A program made the position numbers and the translations under genes. The notes beneath the pieces were generated by a model. That model saw only the letters and a list, made by a program, of their open reading frames with translations. It did no database searches and was not told the origin of the DNA. A DNA stretch of 64,000 bases from Toxorhynchites rutilus septentrionalis (taxonomy: Eukaryota > Arthropoda > Insecta > Diptera > Culicidae), in the NCBI RefSeq assembly GCF_029784135.1, contig NC_073746.1, positions 12,459,475-12,523,474 of the forward strand, in the 5' to 3' direction. Each line of letters starts with the position of its first letter. Position 1 is the stretch's first letter. This document shows, one piece after another, positions 44,928-57,600 of this stretch.

Positions 44928-46001
44928 GCAATTCTTTGAGATCGCAATTTTCTTTCGTTTTATAAAAAAATTAAATTTTTGTGTTCATCTCACGTTTATT
45001 AACTAAACTTCAATAGTTCTGGTAAGGCTTAACTCTAAATAAAAAAACGCCTCGACGGTTTTCGATCGGATCATTTTCATGATCCGCAAATAATTATGAA
45101 ATGGTAAATTTATCAATATACTTAAATACCATTTCATTCAAATAATGGTTTTGGCTGCACCATGTTTATTTGAAAATTATATTTAATATAACTTTTAAAA
45201 TTATGACACCACAATCTTTTTTATTATAAATGTTTGTTCATTTTAACTGCAAGAAATAAATACTCGAATACTGAAAGACAATTGTTCGAATGAATCGAAT
45301 ATTTAAAAATGGCCCCACGATTAATCGATAATCGAATAAACGAAAAATTTAGACATCTCTAACAACAACAACTTCTACTTCAACAAACAAATCTAAACCA
45401 AGGAAAGTGAAGTGGAAGGTAAAAAAACGTAATGTCAGAATTGACGTTCGGACGTATCCCGTACGTTTGAATTTATTTACATAGATGGTATCCAAACAAC
45501 ACTAAACATTGGCTACAGTTTCGTCGGCACAGTTGATTGCCGTTATGAACCAGCACAAAAAACTGTTATGAACCAGCACAAAAAAACAGCTGCAAATTAT
45601 GCACCATGTCGGTACCACGATCAAAGCATTCCCTGAATATATCATTTCACATTAGCCGAGCCAGCTGGCGGAAGCATATGCATAAAGGTTACTATTTTCA
45701 ACGACAACTGTTTATTTATTATACTGCTTCAAATACCTTCCAAGTACCAAATGTAACCATACCAACGTAAGTAATAACATAAACAAATCCAAACCTTTCG
45801 TCTTGCCATTCCTCATACGTCTTTTCTAAATAGTGTAAATTACGAGCCACCTGTTAACTCCACCATCTTGATCTAAACAACCGTCGCGATTGTCAGAAAT
45901 GATTGGAACTGTGTGATCACTCACATTTCTACTACCATCATACGCCACAACCACCGCTCTCGTAACGTAAAGTTGTAAACAGAGCGATCGGCAGTGAGAG
46001 G
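44928..46001. other. No gene recognised
   Basis: AT-rich flank of the BEL element with a 22-bp tandem GTTATGAACCAGCAC at about 45543-45586. Confidence 0.45.
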
Positions 46002-46007
46002 CATTGG

Positions 46008-46486
46008 TGTTCGGAAAATCGGTTTAGTAAAACGTAGTTTTTGTAGCAGCACGTTTAATCCAGCTCAAACTAAAAATTCATCGTAGGTAATTACATTTTA
46101 TCAAAGAAATATATAATTATTTGACTTACAGAACTAGTTTTTTATCTATCTTGCACTGCAAACCGCGTGTGCAATCCCCGATGTAAATGTTGGAGTCCTA
46201 TATCGAACAAATTCAGTAATATATTTATATATATTTTTAATATAAATATCTGCGGCTTACCGCTTTTATAAATTTATGTTTTCAAAACACTAATTAAAGT
46301 ACTGAATATTTTTTTAAATAGAAAATTCACGGTTCAAGTTTCAGAGTAATCAATTATCAGACTAAGCGTTCTACGAATATACTTTTTATGTCGCTTTGTC
46401 TTAACGTAGCTGTCAGTTTTTATATTGTTCGGGTTTTTTGACATTTTCGGGTGTCAATTTTAAATTTGTGCCCAGCGGTTTCAACA
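46008..46486 (-). repeat. BEL 3' LTR
   Basis: Direct repeat of 52436-52914. The pol ORF runs through its start and stops at 46413, so about 74 bases of the LTR are also coding. A purine-rich GGTCGGGGATT lies just before it on the element strand, as a likely polypurine tract. Confidence 0.93.
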
Positions 46487-48764
46487 AATCCCCGACCCGT
46501 AAACCTTGTCCGGAACCTTCATTTGGGCAAGATTTACCAACCGACATAATTTCGATTCGAGCCAACCGGCTCACTGGTCGCCGAAATATCCCATTCGCAG
46601 TGCGCACCTTGGCTTGTCGTATGCGACCGTCACGACCTTCAACTACTTCCTGTATTTCTCCCCGTATCCACCCATTACGGTTAGAGTCGTCAACGATGAA
46701 AACTAAATCTCCAGGAGCTAAAGGGGTAGTCTCCTCCATCCATTTGGTCCGCGCGTTTAACGACGGCAGATATTCCTTCAGCCAACGCTTCCACAGCTCA
46801 TCCGAAACCAGTTGCGAGCGAAAATACGCATTGCGCAATGCTTCTGCTTCGCTAGTTGGTGCGATCACTGGATCTTGGAGCCCTGACGAAGTACCACGTA
46901 AAAAATGATTCGGTGTTATGGCTTGACATTCCACGGAGTCCTGAGGAAGATAGATGAGCGGTCTGGCATTGACGATTTCTTCAGTCTCAGCGATAACTGT
47001 TAGCAGTATCTCGTCGTTAAGGCGATGTCTTTCATGCAGCGTCTTCATTACCTCTTTAACTGTGCGCACCATGCGCTCCCATACGCCCCCCATATGGGGT
47101 GCGGAGGGCGGATTGAAGCACCATCGCGTTCTTGCGTTGGTGAACACATTGGCACATGCAGTATCGATAAGTTGGATCTGATTCTGCAGCTCATTATTTG
47201 CAGCCTTAAAGTTAGTTCCATTATCAGAAAAGATAACTATTGGAGGTCCTCGTCGCACAACAAATCGTCTAATGGCCATTATACACGATTCGGTATTCAA
47301 GCGGTGATCCACTTCGAGGTGAACTGCACGCACATTCAAGCAGGTAAATAGGGCAATCCACCGTTTTTCGATCCTACGATAACCCACAGTGACCTCAATA
47401 GGACCGAAATAGTCCACCCCCACGTAACTGAACGGCCTAACATATGGGGTTAGACGTTCTATTGGCAACGGAGCCATTCTTGGCACATGTGGACGAGAAT
47501 TGCGCACTTTACACCATGGGCAACTTTTTGCGACATTTGCCACCAATGCTCTTAGCTTTGAAATCGAAAACCGCTGACGAACTTCGTTGAATACCGTTTC
47601 TTTATTTGCGTGTCCATATCGCTGATGGTAGAACTCGACGATTCGATATGTGATGATGTGATCCCTCGGCAATATAATGGGAAACCTGGTATCAAAGGGA
47701 ACAAATTCCGCCATGCTGGTTCGACCATCCACGCGCAAAACATCATGCTCATCGAGAAACGGACACAGTTTTTTCAGCTTACTAGACTTTTCAATCGGTA
47801 TCCACTGTTCACGGGCTAATTGACGATTTTTCAACAGGGTACTTATTTCATCTCCATAAAAATCTCGTTGTGCTTGCCTCCAGAGCACTTGTTCGGCAAT
47901 CTCATACTCTTCTTGTTTTAGGGGTACGATGATCGAACAAACTGAACGCCGTACAAGTTTTGACATCTCTGGAACGTACAATACTTCGATAGGTTTTCGT
48001 TGAATTCGCAGGCGACAGTTTGAAATGAATCGGATCACGCAGCAAACCGAACGTAATAAAATGTTCCATTTGGATATTCTGGAAGCGTCGATCCACAGGA
48101 TATTATCCACCTTTGTGTGGAACATGTTGAGAACTCTGAGCTCTGAAACGAGACTTGGCGGAGGGCGGTTGTAAGATGGCCATTCTTCCTCCGAGTGTTG
48201 GAGGAAATCCGGACCACAGAACCAGGGACCATCGGGCTCTAGTGAAGCATGATTGCTCCATTTAGTTAGGATGTCTGCAATATTTAATTTGCTGCGTACA
48301 TAACGCCACTCGTTTATACTTGTTTCCTGCAGAATTTCGCCGACTCGATACGCGACAAACGGTTTAAATTTTCGCGGGTCTGCGGCTATCCAATGCAGCA
48401 CTGTTGATGAGTCAGTCCATAGAACACGTTTCGTAGGTTTGATGTTGTGATTTGATAATACTGAATTCAACAGTTGTACTCCTAATGTTGCAGCTAGCAA
48501 CTCCATTCGTGGAATGGAAAATGGTTTCAACGGACCAACTTTCGTCTTCGCAGCCACCAGCGAACATCGAGAATTTCCTTGGTGAGTTATTCGGAAATAT
48601 ACAGCGCACCCGTAGTAATCCTGACTCGCATCCATAAACACGTGGGCTTCCACGTGTACTGTATGCGCTTGATGGGGCATTTCGCAGATAACACCGGGGT
48701 ATGAGCACTTGGTTGATGACGGGAAATACATTTCGCAAACGAGACCATTTTTCGTAGCACTCAT
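46413..48764 (-). CDS. BEL/Pao polyprotein part 2: RNase H, integrase, C-terminal DUF5641-like region
   Basis: The meaningful frame begins near AHTVHVEAHVFMDASQDYYG at about 48680-48630, continuing the RT part after a one-base frameshift. The first 25 or so codons of the ORF are out-of-frame noise. RNase H: VFMDASQ, PRMELLAATLG and VLWTDSSTVLHWI. Integrase: zinc module HQRYGHANKETV with CPWCKVR; catalytic residues in YVGVDYFGP, IFSDNGTNF and PHMGGVWERMVRT. The C-terminus WKRWLKEYLPSLNARTKW and GDLVFIVDDSNRNGWIRGEI is the DUF5641-type tail of Pao elements. The stop at 46413 lies inside the 3' LTR. The frameshift is the only visible lesion in this element. Confidence 0.93.
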   Translation of the reverse strand: MSATKNGLVCEMYFPSSTKCSYPGVICEMPHQAHTVHVEAHVFMDASQDYYGCAVYFRITHQGNSRCSLVAAKTKVGPLKPFSIPRMELLAATLGVQLLNSVLSNHNIKPTKRVLWTDSSTVLHWIAADPRKFKPFVAYRVGEILQETSINEWRYVRSKLNIADILTKWSNHASLEPDGPWFCGPDFLQHSEEEWPSYNRPPPSLVSELRVLNMFHTKVDNILWIDASRISKWNILLRSVCCVIRFISNCRLRIQRKPIEVLYVPEMSKLVRRSVCSIIVPLKQEEYEIAEQVLWRQAQRDFYGDEISTLLKNRQLAREQWIPIEKSSKLKKLCPFLDEHDVLRVDGRTSMAEFVPFDTRFPIILPRDHIITYRIVEFYHQRYGHANKETVFNEVRQRFSISKLRALVANVAKSCPWCKVRNSRPHVPRMAPLPIERLTPYVRPFSYVGVDYFGPIEVTVGYRRIEKRWIALFTCLNVRAVHLEVDHRLNTESCIMAIRRFVVRRGPPIVIFSDNGTNFKAANNELQNQIQLIDTACANVFTNARTRWCFNPPSAPHMGGVWERMVRTVKEVMKTLHERHRLNDEILLTVIAETEEIVNARPLIYLPQDSVECQAITPNHFLRGTSSGLQDPVIAPTSEAEALRNAYFRSQLVSDELWKRWLKEYLPSLNARTKWMEETTPLAPGDLVFIVDDSNRNGWIRGEIQEVVEGRDGRIRQAKVRTANGIFRRPVSRLARIEIMSVGKSCPNEGSGQGLRVGDLLKPLGTNLKLTPENVKKPEQYKN

Positions 48765-51700
48765 CGTTCACCTTCTCATCCCAATCGCAGCCAGAGCGCC
48801 AGGTATGTTGAAGAAGACCTTTCCCGTGAACGGTAAATGGTGCTAGCAAACCTAATGGGTCAAAAAGACTCATTATGCAGCTGAGTATGATCCGTTTAGT
48901 AGGACGATCGTTGGTTGACATATAATGCATCAGGTCTGCGCGCATCGTCGTGGAGAAAGTGAACACGTCGTCGGAGGGCAGCCAAATAATTCCTAAAACA
49001 CGCTCACTAGGACCCTCTTTGCCGTTATTCAACGACACCTTACTTCCTGAAGTTGATTCACCCATTGCTTCAAGGAAACCTGTCGAGTTTGAGACCCAAT
49101 TGCGTATCTCTAAACCAGCTTGGCTATGAATGTAACGCACTTGTTTCGCTCGTTCAATAGCTTCATCAGCAGTATCCGCACAATCAAAATAATCATCCAC
49201 ATAGTGCTTGTGGATAATTGCACTTGCTGCCTCGGGGAACTGATCAGCGTAGTGGGATGCGTTGAGATTTTTTATATAGTGTGCGGACGCAGGCGAGCAT
49301 GCTGAGCCAAAAATGGCCACGTCCATTACATATACTTCCGGTTCAGTCTTTGGATGAGCCCGAAACAAAAAACGCAAAACGTGTTTGTCTGTGTCTCTCA
49401 TTCGGAACTGGTGATACATTTCACGAATATCTCCGCCGTACGCCACCTGTCTTTCGCGAAACTGTTGAATAACGGTGTGGAGGGGCGTCAGGAAGTCTGG
49501 GCCCGCGAGGAGCTTCGAGTTTAGGGATACGCCGTCTACTTGTGCCGCTGCGTCAAGCACCAACCTTATTTTTTGTGGTTTCCTTGGGTTGACAACCACA
49601 TTCAGAGGCAAGTACCATATTTTATTCGGATTAGACGTCGCAAGTTCCACCGGGGTTACTTTATGTGCATATTTTTTTACTTGGTACTCCTTTATTTTCT
49701 GTTTCACTTTATCGTACATTTCCGGATTCTTCAGAAGTCGCCGCTCGAGTCCCTGTAACCGCTTGATTGCCATCGGGTAACTGTCTGGTAATTTAACGTC
49801 GTCTGTTCGCCAAAGGAGACCGGTTTCGAACCGATCACCGATTTTAATCGTCGTAGCCTCCAAGAGTTCTCGTGCTCTGCGGTCCTCAGCAGATTCCGGA
49901 AGCTTACTTACAATGGTTCGAGGCTCTTGACTCAGATAATACTCCCACATCATTTGGTGAAGATCCTCGTTAGTATATCCACTGTGGAAACCGAGAAAAC
50001 CAGTTGTCGAAACAGTATCTCTAGGGCCATATATCGTCCATCCTAAGCAAGAGCGAACTGCAATGGGTTCATTGGCATTACCAACCCTGGATTCCAATGG
50101 AGCAAGCAAGAAGGCGTTGTTGAGTCCGATCAGGATTTTCGGTTCCTCTCCAGTATGGTCGGCTGCATACAGACCCTCCAAATGTGGATAATGTTTGGAC
50201 AACTCCTTGAAGTTAACTCGCTGCTTCGGTAGATGTAACTTTTTCACCGTATGTGCTTCTTTCACATCTAATCGATCTCCTGCATCGGAAGCAACTTTGA
50301 ATGACACACACTCAGATGAAGCTTCCCTTCGAACAATATTGCCCGTCCACTGGAGAGTCAACGGCTGATACGCTCCTCGTACTCCCAGCTCGCGAACGAT
50401 GCTCTCTTCAACGAGTGTCATTGACGAGCCTTCATCGAGGTAAGCAAACGTAGTGATAGATTTTCGCTCACCAAGCAATGTGATAGGAACGATTCTGAAA
50501 ATAACGGGTAGCTTCCCATCGAGATGCGTGTGTAGATGACCTGCATTAACTGTGGCCAGAGTCGTAGCTCGTTGTACCACCGGAACGGGAGTCGTATCTT
50601 TATGTACCAATGGGTGATGATTTAAGCGACAATTACCAACATTGCACGTAATCTTGAAACGGCACCATCCTGTGTGCTCATTGAGGCAACGTTCACACAG
50701 CTTCCAGCGTTCCATCAGCTTAACCCGCTCAGCAAGATTCAATCGGCGAAATTCTTCACAGTTTCGTATACGGTGACCCGAAGCTTTACAGATGCGACAT
50801 GGACTTAGTGGAAATAAATTCGTTGACAGTCCACTGTGAACATGAATAAATCCTTTATCCTTCGGTTTCGGTTTTTCAAATTTAGTGGAGAAGTGTGAAT
50901 CGACGTTCAGTGTAACTTCGCTGGCTTCGGACACGATGGACGACGCAAAATCAGAAAATGTGCGGAGATTTACGTTTGCAGCATTGCGTTTATGATGAAC
51001 CCATTCTCGCTTCGTGGACGCTGGAAGTTTATCGACCAGTTCTTGAATCAGAACCGGATTCACAAGATGGTCGTGCAACTCTGCTGCTTCCAGATGATCG
51101 CATAGCTCTTGTACCGCCATCCCGAATGGTATGAAGGTTTCTAGTCGATCAGCTCTTGGTGCATCTGTTCTTCGGACCTTGGATAGCAGAGTATGGATAA
51201 GCTGTTCCGGCCGACCGTATAACATACGCAAGGTCTCAATCACTTGAGGAACAGCTTTTGGAAGTAGAAGCCGACTACGTACCGAATCCAAAGCTGGTCC
51301 TCTTAAACATTCTTGGAGACGTACAAGGTTTTCTACCTCTGAGAAGCCGCACGCATCCGTAGAGTTGACATAACTGCTGTAGAAAAGCGGCCACTCTTCA
51401 ACCCGACCTGTGAACACGGGAAGTTTTTTCGTTAAAACTTGGCGAGCAGCACGTTGAGCCTTGTTTGGTCCCGACCCATACGAAGTTAGTGTTCTTGTCG
51501 TCTGCGTTGGAATTGCGGGCGGTACTGGATTGAGCTCTTCGAATTCCTCCTCGTCGTTGTCTGCATCACTCGTAGACGATGAACCGTCCTCACTTGGAAC
51601 GTCTTGCTGTTGTGCCTGCGTTGTTCGCGTGAGTACTGGAATTTTTGATAATTTCGGGTTACGTTTTGGTGTTTCCTGTAACTCAGGAACAGGTTGCGGA

Positions 51701-52398
51701 TTGCTATTACTGGGTTCCGTCGTTTTATTTTCCGACTCAGAAGATCGCAGATCGCCTTTGAGTTTTGAGAATTCTTCGCGTAAGAGTTGTTGTTGACGTT
51801 GAAACTCAGCCTCTTCTTCCAACTGTTTCTGATACATCAAACGTTTCTGTTTCAGCTCCCTTTGCTGATACAGTCTCTTCTGTATTAACTTCGCCTCCAG
51901 CTCGATCCGCTTCTCCTGAATTATTCTCTCTTCTGATAGTTGTTCTTCTTTCAACTTCATTTCATTCTCCAACCGTTTTAGCTTATCTCGTAGACGGTTC
52001 CCGGAATGTTCGAAACCACATTCGACTATGTTTTCGCCTACCGTTTCTAATGTGTTCGTTGCCACTTCGTTCTGACCGATAAATTCTGCTCGCTCCGAGT
52101 TGTCTTGGTTATCAGATGGAACCGGAAATTCCAGATTAGAATCTCTCTCGATGGGAGGCACTGCGCCTTTAGAGGTTTGATATTTACAAGGCTTTGAGGG
52201 CGCGGGAGCGTTCTGCTTATTCCCCCTTTTTGCTTGTTTATCCTTCTTGACAGTACACTTAGGACACTCGAAAGATCGATTTTCCACTCCCGGAGATTCT
52301 CCTACACATTCCATGTGATACCAGGCTTCGCATGCGTCGCAAGCCACCATTGGACGATTATCGGTTTTATTGCACTTCTCGCAAGCTTGATCCTCCAT
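48653..52398 (-). CDS. BEL/Pao polyprotein part 1: PHD finger, Gag, protease, reverse transcriptase
   Basis: Start ATG at 52398 (MEDQACEKCNKTDNRPMVAC). Domains in order: PHD zinc finger (about residues 5-50: CEKC, CDAC, HMEC, CPKC); a coiled-coil rich in Glu, Lys and Gln (about 130-215); DUF1759 Gag-like region from KKLPVFTGRVEEWPLF (about 315-460); Cys/His knuckles (CRICKASGHRIRNC, CERCLNEHTGWC); protease-like DUF1758 with FAYLDEGSSMTLVEE; RT with IRLVLDAAAQVDGVSLN, YGGDIREMYHQFRM and HYVDDYFDCAD (YVDD). The frame goes wrong after RNAPSSAYS at about 48655 because of a one-base shift, and continues in the next entry. The remaining out-of-frame codons run to 48412. Confidence 0.93.
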
Positions 52399-52435
52399 CT
52401 CAAAAGTAAGGTTAGAAATAGTTCTTTTGAGAAAT

Positions 52436-52914
52436 TGTTCGGAAAATCGGTTTAGTAAAACGTAGTTTTTGTAGCAGCACGTTTAATCCAGCTCAAACTA
52501 AAAATTCATCGTAGGTAATTACATTTTATCAAAGAAATATATAATTATTTGACTTACAGAACTAGTTTTTTATCTATCTTGCACTGCAAACCGCGTGTGC
52601 AATCCCCGATGTAAATGTTGGAGTCCTATATCGAACAAATTCAGTAATATATTTATATATATTTTAAATATAAATATCTGCGGCTTACCGCTTTTATAAA
52701 TTTATGTTTTCAAAACACTAATTAAAGTACTGAATATTTTTTTAAATAGAAAATTCACGGTTCAAGTTTCAGAGTAATCAATTATCAGACTAAGCGTTCT
52801 ACGAATATACTTTTTATGTCGCTTTGTCTTAACGTAGCTGTCAGTTTTTATATTGTTCGGGTTTTTTGACATTTTCGGGTGTCAATTTTAAATTTGTGCC
52901 CAGCGGTTTCAACA
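52436..52914 (-). repeat. BEL 5' LTR
   Basis: Partner of the 3' LTR. Only 37 bases separate its inner edge from the polyprotein ATG at 52398. That leader does not start with the usual TGG, so the primer-binding site is not identified. Confidence 0.93.
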
Positions 52915-52920
52915 CATTGG

Positions 52921-54640
52921 AACTCTCAGATTGGAACCAACCGTCATTTGGTTAGGTGTCAGAAACAAAAGAGTGAGTATCACTACTGAATATTTGGATC
53001 TCACGTGCCGTGAGAGGAATTGAGTGACTATGGTCAGCTTTTTTGTGACATTGACGGTGATGGAGCTCTGGTCAGAAGTGCGGTTATCGATGATGATGAT
53101 GATGATGCGGTGCGCCGAGCTCCAACCGGAAGTTGTTGAACCGGTCAGCCGTTTCCTAAATCCGCAGGTTTCAAATACGAACAAAAAAAGCCGTCGAACG
53201 GCTGTTCGACGCAGTAACATGTCCAAAAGCAAAAATAACGTGGGATTGGTGGTCCACGACGTAAAATCAAGATAAATGACATAGAAAACATTCTGCAGTT
53301 GCAAATTCAGGAGACGAGTAAAGAGCAAAAGGCTGCTCTTTGGTTGGTGAGTCGAGTGATTTCTTTTAATTAGACAGTGCGCGAGCCAAGTTTGCATGCT
53401 TTCCAAAAAACTATCAGAGAACAGAGATGGACCAAAGATTATCGTTTAGGGAAGTGTTTGGAAACTTGTTAAATATTTGCTAGAAGAAGATTAGATTAGA
53501 ATAAATGAGGTGTAATGATAATATGCACTACTTAAATAAATAAACTTGTAATACACTGAAAAAAAATAGTTGAAATCTACATAAATATAAGCCTAAGTCA
53601 AATTAAATATACTACAGAAAATAGCATTTTCTCCTTCGTTGCCCCGTTGTCCGGAACATTGTTTGGAATAACTTTATAGCCTGGTGATGTATATTGAGTA
53701 TTCTATGGCCATTAGTGCTCTCTTGGGAAGTTCGTGTAGCTTCTGTAGTGAGTTGATCTCATTTGGTGCTCAAGTTCTGCTTATGGAAGGGAAAGGAGAA
53801 TGGACATGTGCATTCGAGGAAGTGAAGCGGGTTTCTTAGGAAGACATATATAGGGAGCATAATATTGAGATCGCGACTACTCAAGCTATCATAATCTGAT
53901 ATGCGTGAGTATACCCTTTCGATCTTCTAAATCAGCCGTCAGTTAAATTCATCAATTGCATTTTTTACATAACCAATCAACATGCTCGATATGATGATAT
54001 TCTGGACCACGATTACATAAATGGCTAGTAGTCAGACCTTACACGATAAAAACGTGAATTAAGCATGAATTAATTGGGCAACATACAATTCAATAACTGA
54101 TAAATGCATATTAGTGAATGGAAAATAATTCATTATACGCATCAACTCACATTGTAAGCTAACGCCCGAATTTAGGTAGAAAGATTACTCATTTCGTCAC
54201 TGAGGAAAGCGAGTGGTTTGTGCAATAGAAAGAAAACATACCAATTTTAATCGTCGAATTGTGAACTTTTATTACTATATTCACTTTTCATGTTTGAGAC
54301 AAAAAAAATTCTGGATAAATTTCCCGTCTAATGGTATATAACGCGTTTGAAAACTCTTAATGAATCGTTACATTTTTCGAAGTGTGACCCCCTCATATAA
54401 AATTCAAAGACACAGTCCTATGTCAAAATGTGCAAATGAAATTATCAAAGTGCATAAATCGGTGTTTACAATATAACGAACAAAGTGTTTTTTTATCAAT
54501 TCAAACTCTTCCATGTGGAAATCAAAACAAAAATTCCGGCACACTGTCTTTCATTTAGATTAACATTGCCAACCCAGCGGCGACGACGACGACGAAGTCG
54601 ACGGATTATGAATTATCTCAAAAGTTAATACCTTTTACCA
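52921..54640. other. No gene recognised; possible exon fragment at about 53020-53360
   Basis: A plus-strand stretch contains a (GAT)n run at 53088-53106 and a basic, Arg/Lys-rich open segment (NTNKKSRRTAVRRSNMSKSK). A neighbouring frame reads KINDIENILQLQIQETSKEQ. No family is recognised and frames are not joined. The rest is AT-rich non-coding. Confidence 0.35.
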
Positions 54641-57600
54641 GCCCTCGGGAAACGCATTATCTGTCATGTTACTTCTACCGACAGAGACACAAAAAGTCTA
54701 CAGCCCACACACCCACACACACGTTCATTCCGAACCAATTCCCACCCCCCCTTTTCGCAACCTCCCGAAACTGAGAGGAACAAGATTTTTATGTTGTATT
54801 TCCCTGAAGCGGAGAGCAGGGAAATTATTCTTCTTTATGAATAAGCTAAACTCCCAACGCTTTCTGTCATTCGACTCTTTCCGGTGAACGTATGGATCCT
54901 TATATTTCTCCTCGGTTCCGTACGGGGGCACAAAGAGCTGCCGAAAGTAGTCGGGATGGAAGGGTTTGGCTTCGGCGCGGGGTTAAGCACCGTTCCGAGG
55001 AAGCTCCGAAAGTACATGGAAAACTTTTCAGCGTTAAGGGTTCGAAATCATTAGTTGTTGAAGCGCGATCCATGTTAGACAGTTTCTTTTTGTTTTTGTT
55101 TTTTCGCCAGCAGAGCTTGGAAAAAGGACACAACATGAGCCCGCGTCGGCTGATAAGCTTGACAACACCCGACAGTCGTCAGGTGCCCACATTAGGAGCA
55201 ACCAACGGTAGTATATGGCACGGATAGGTTTATGAGGTATAATTAGAATACTATCACATGTATTGTAGTTTGTTTATGATCGTATTTTCAATCCGTTATT
55301 CACACTTATCCCGAAGCTAGTTCATGTTCAATTAGATTAGGCAAAAGAATACTGTAATTGGGAAACTCTTATTGTTTATTCAGTACTGATGTCGCGAGCA
55401 CTTTTAGCACTTTAAGTGAAACAATGTGTGTTCATCGGATAGGATTCAATCTATTTGAGTAGACCCAATTTAAAACATATGAGCAATTCCATATGAAACC
55501 GACAAATGACAAAGCATGAGTATTTTTGATTCGAATGAAAGTTTGTATTCCGTTTGGGGTGAAGGAAATATGAGTTTTCCTCAGATTTGGGAATTTTTTG
55601 ACTGAAGTGTAACGTTTGAAAAGGGCGTATCGATTTTAGTAAGAGAAATTTTTCATAACTTATATCTCAAAAACTATGAGTCGTACCGAAATAGTGTCTT
55701 AGAAAGAGTTATAGAATATTGATGTTTACACGTGAAAAAAATATGCACTGAGAAAAAAATTAGTACTTTTTTTTATTTACAAAAAAAAACTTTTATTTGC
55801 AATATCTAAAATACACATTTTTTAATTATTTTTTTTATTTTTTTTCATATATAAATGGGTACAAGATGGTAAAGGGCCTATTCTGATCCACCCGAACAAC
55901 AGTTGAGCGTTCATGGGAACTTTTTAACACATCATACACGGTCGATTTAAGGTGAAGGTGGAGCTAGCCACAATGGCGCTCATTCCTTTCATCTCCCTCC
56001 CTGACCCCTCGCCCGAAAATCGATAATTTTACGAAACAGTGTGAAGAAAACGATCGTTTGCACACACTTCCCACCAAGTAATATTAACCGAAATCTAATC
56101 GATTACTCACCAAATATTAAATTTTCATCTGCCGTCGCAATGTATAGTGGAAAACGTCGTAAAACTCGAGCTAGTGCTCTGAAAGTTTACTTTTCATTTT
56201 TTCAATTTTCCGCAATGGTTTTGTTTGTATTGGTGAAAACATCTTTGTTTTTCGGCACTGATGTCAGACAACATCATTGAAATAGATGTAAAAACCACTC
56301 AATAAAATGTTATTCCTGATTCAGAGCGTTTCATATCATGAAAAACAATACAATAAAATTGTGTTGATATCAATACAATTATTATTTTTACGTTTAATGG
56401 GTCTATAATGTATGTTTTAGCAAACACTGCCACGGTTGCCTATGCTTTCAAAAATAGTAAACGGAAAAGTATTACACTCAATCAAAATGCCTCGGTCAAC
56501 GAAGAAAAGGGGTAAGGCTCTCCAACGTGAGTATGTGAAAACAATAGGATCAACGAAGGAAAATATTGAGGAATTATCCATATCGAGTTACTGTGCGGAA
56601 AAACTTGTTGATAGCAAAAGAGCCCCATCTCGCTTGTGTTATAAATTTGCTCATGTTACGCTTTACTTCATATGCAAATACACCTTCTGTATTTATATTT
56701 ATATTTACAATTGTTCATACATTTAACTTCAGTGCTGAATTGTTATTTTTTTTCAGATATATTCTTTGAGATTTTTTAATTGTTCGATAGTTATTTTCAT
56801 GACACATATAATTTTCTTCAATATAAAAAATTTGGTATCGAGTGCCGAAATCGATTGAAGCAAAAATTTCATCAATCCATCATGAAATGACTGAGCAATA
56901 AGCGTTTGAAATTGGACAGTTTTCACGATGTGCTTGATTTTCGATTTTAAATTTGTACCCCAATATGTTCCCGAAAGACGTAACCCTACGTCAAAAAAAA
57001 ATTCACCTGTCTTTTTTCTTCACTGAGTGCACTGAACTTGTTTTTTTCATGAAGGAGTCATTCATTTCAAAAATCTTTCCATGCTTTTGCCCTCGTTAGC
57101 TTCTGGTGCTTTCGCAATGCGGAGAAGAATTTATCTGTGGAAAACGCTCCATTTAACCCAAACCCCCCAAAACCTCGAATGCACATTCAGATCAAAAACA
57201 TCTTGTCGAAAGTCTTCGATTCCTATGGTGATGAGCTGGGAACAGCTGGGAGAGGAGGGGACGGTGGTAAGCGTTGCTAAAACATAAGCAAGAATTCCGA
57301 AGATACACAGGAAAGCAAAGGGATAAAAGTTTCGAAAACTCGTCAACCTGATGGTAATGATTGGGTAGGTCTCGCCTGTTCCGATCCACCCGAACAGTAG
57401 TGGGAGGGGTAACTTTTTCACCAAAAACCTCTGTTCGTTTCGAAAGTTGCAGATTAGGATGCTTCGACGAGAGTGTTCTTTTACTTACTTGTTGGGATCC
57501 TTTTTTTTTGCGCAGGATTGGAATATTCAAATGCTTTTTAAAAGGTTTTTTGGGTGACAACAACTTTGGGGCAGCGTGTTGTGTGCTTCGGCATTTTAGA

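Larger units (their letters stand above)
46008..52914 (-). mobile_element. BEL/Pao LTR retrotransposon, near intact and very young
   Basis: The element is 6907 bp with two 479-bp LTRs (46008-46486 and 52436-52914) that start TGTTGAAACC and end TTTTCCGAACA on the element strand. By eye they differ at one base (about 46234 versus 52662). A 6-bp duplication CATTGG flanks it (46002-46007 and 52915-52920). One polyprotein is encoded, split by a single frameshift near 48650. It is the youngest-looking large element in the window. Confidence 0.95.

Noticed and set aside
46438..47351. Plus-strand ORFs within the BEL element
   Set aside because: Antisense shadows of the integrase and C-terminal region.
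54892..55227. 111-codon plus-strand ORF
   Set aside because: Overlaps antisense ORFs of similar length; no recognisable domain.
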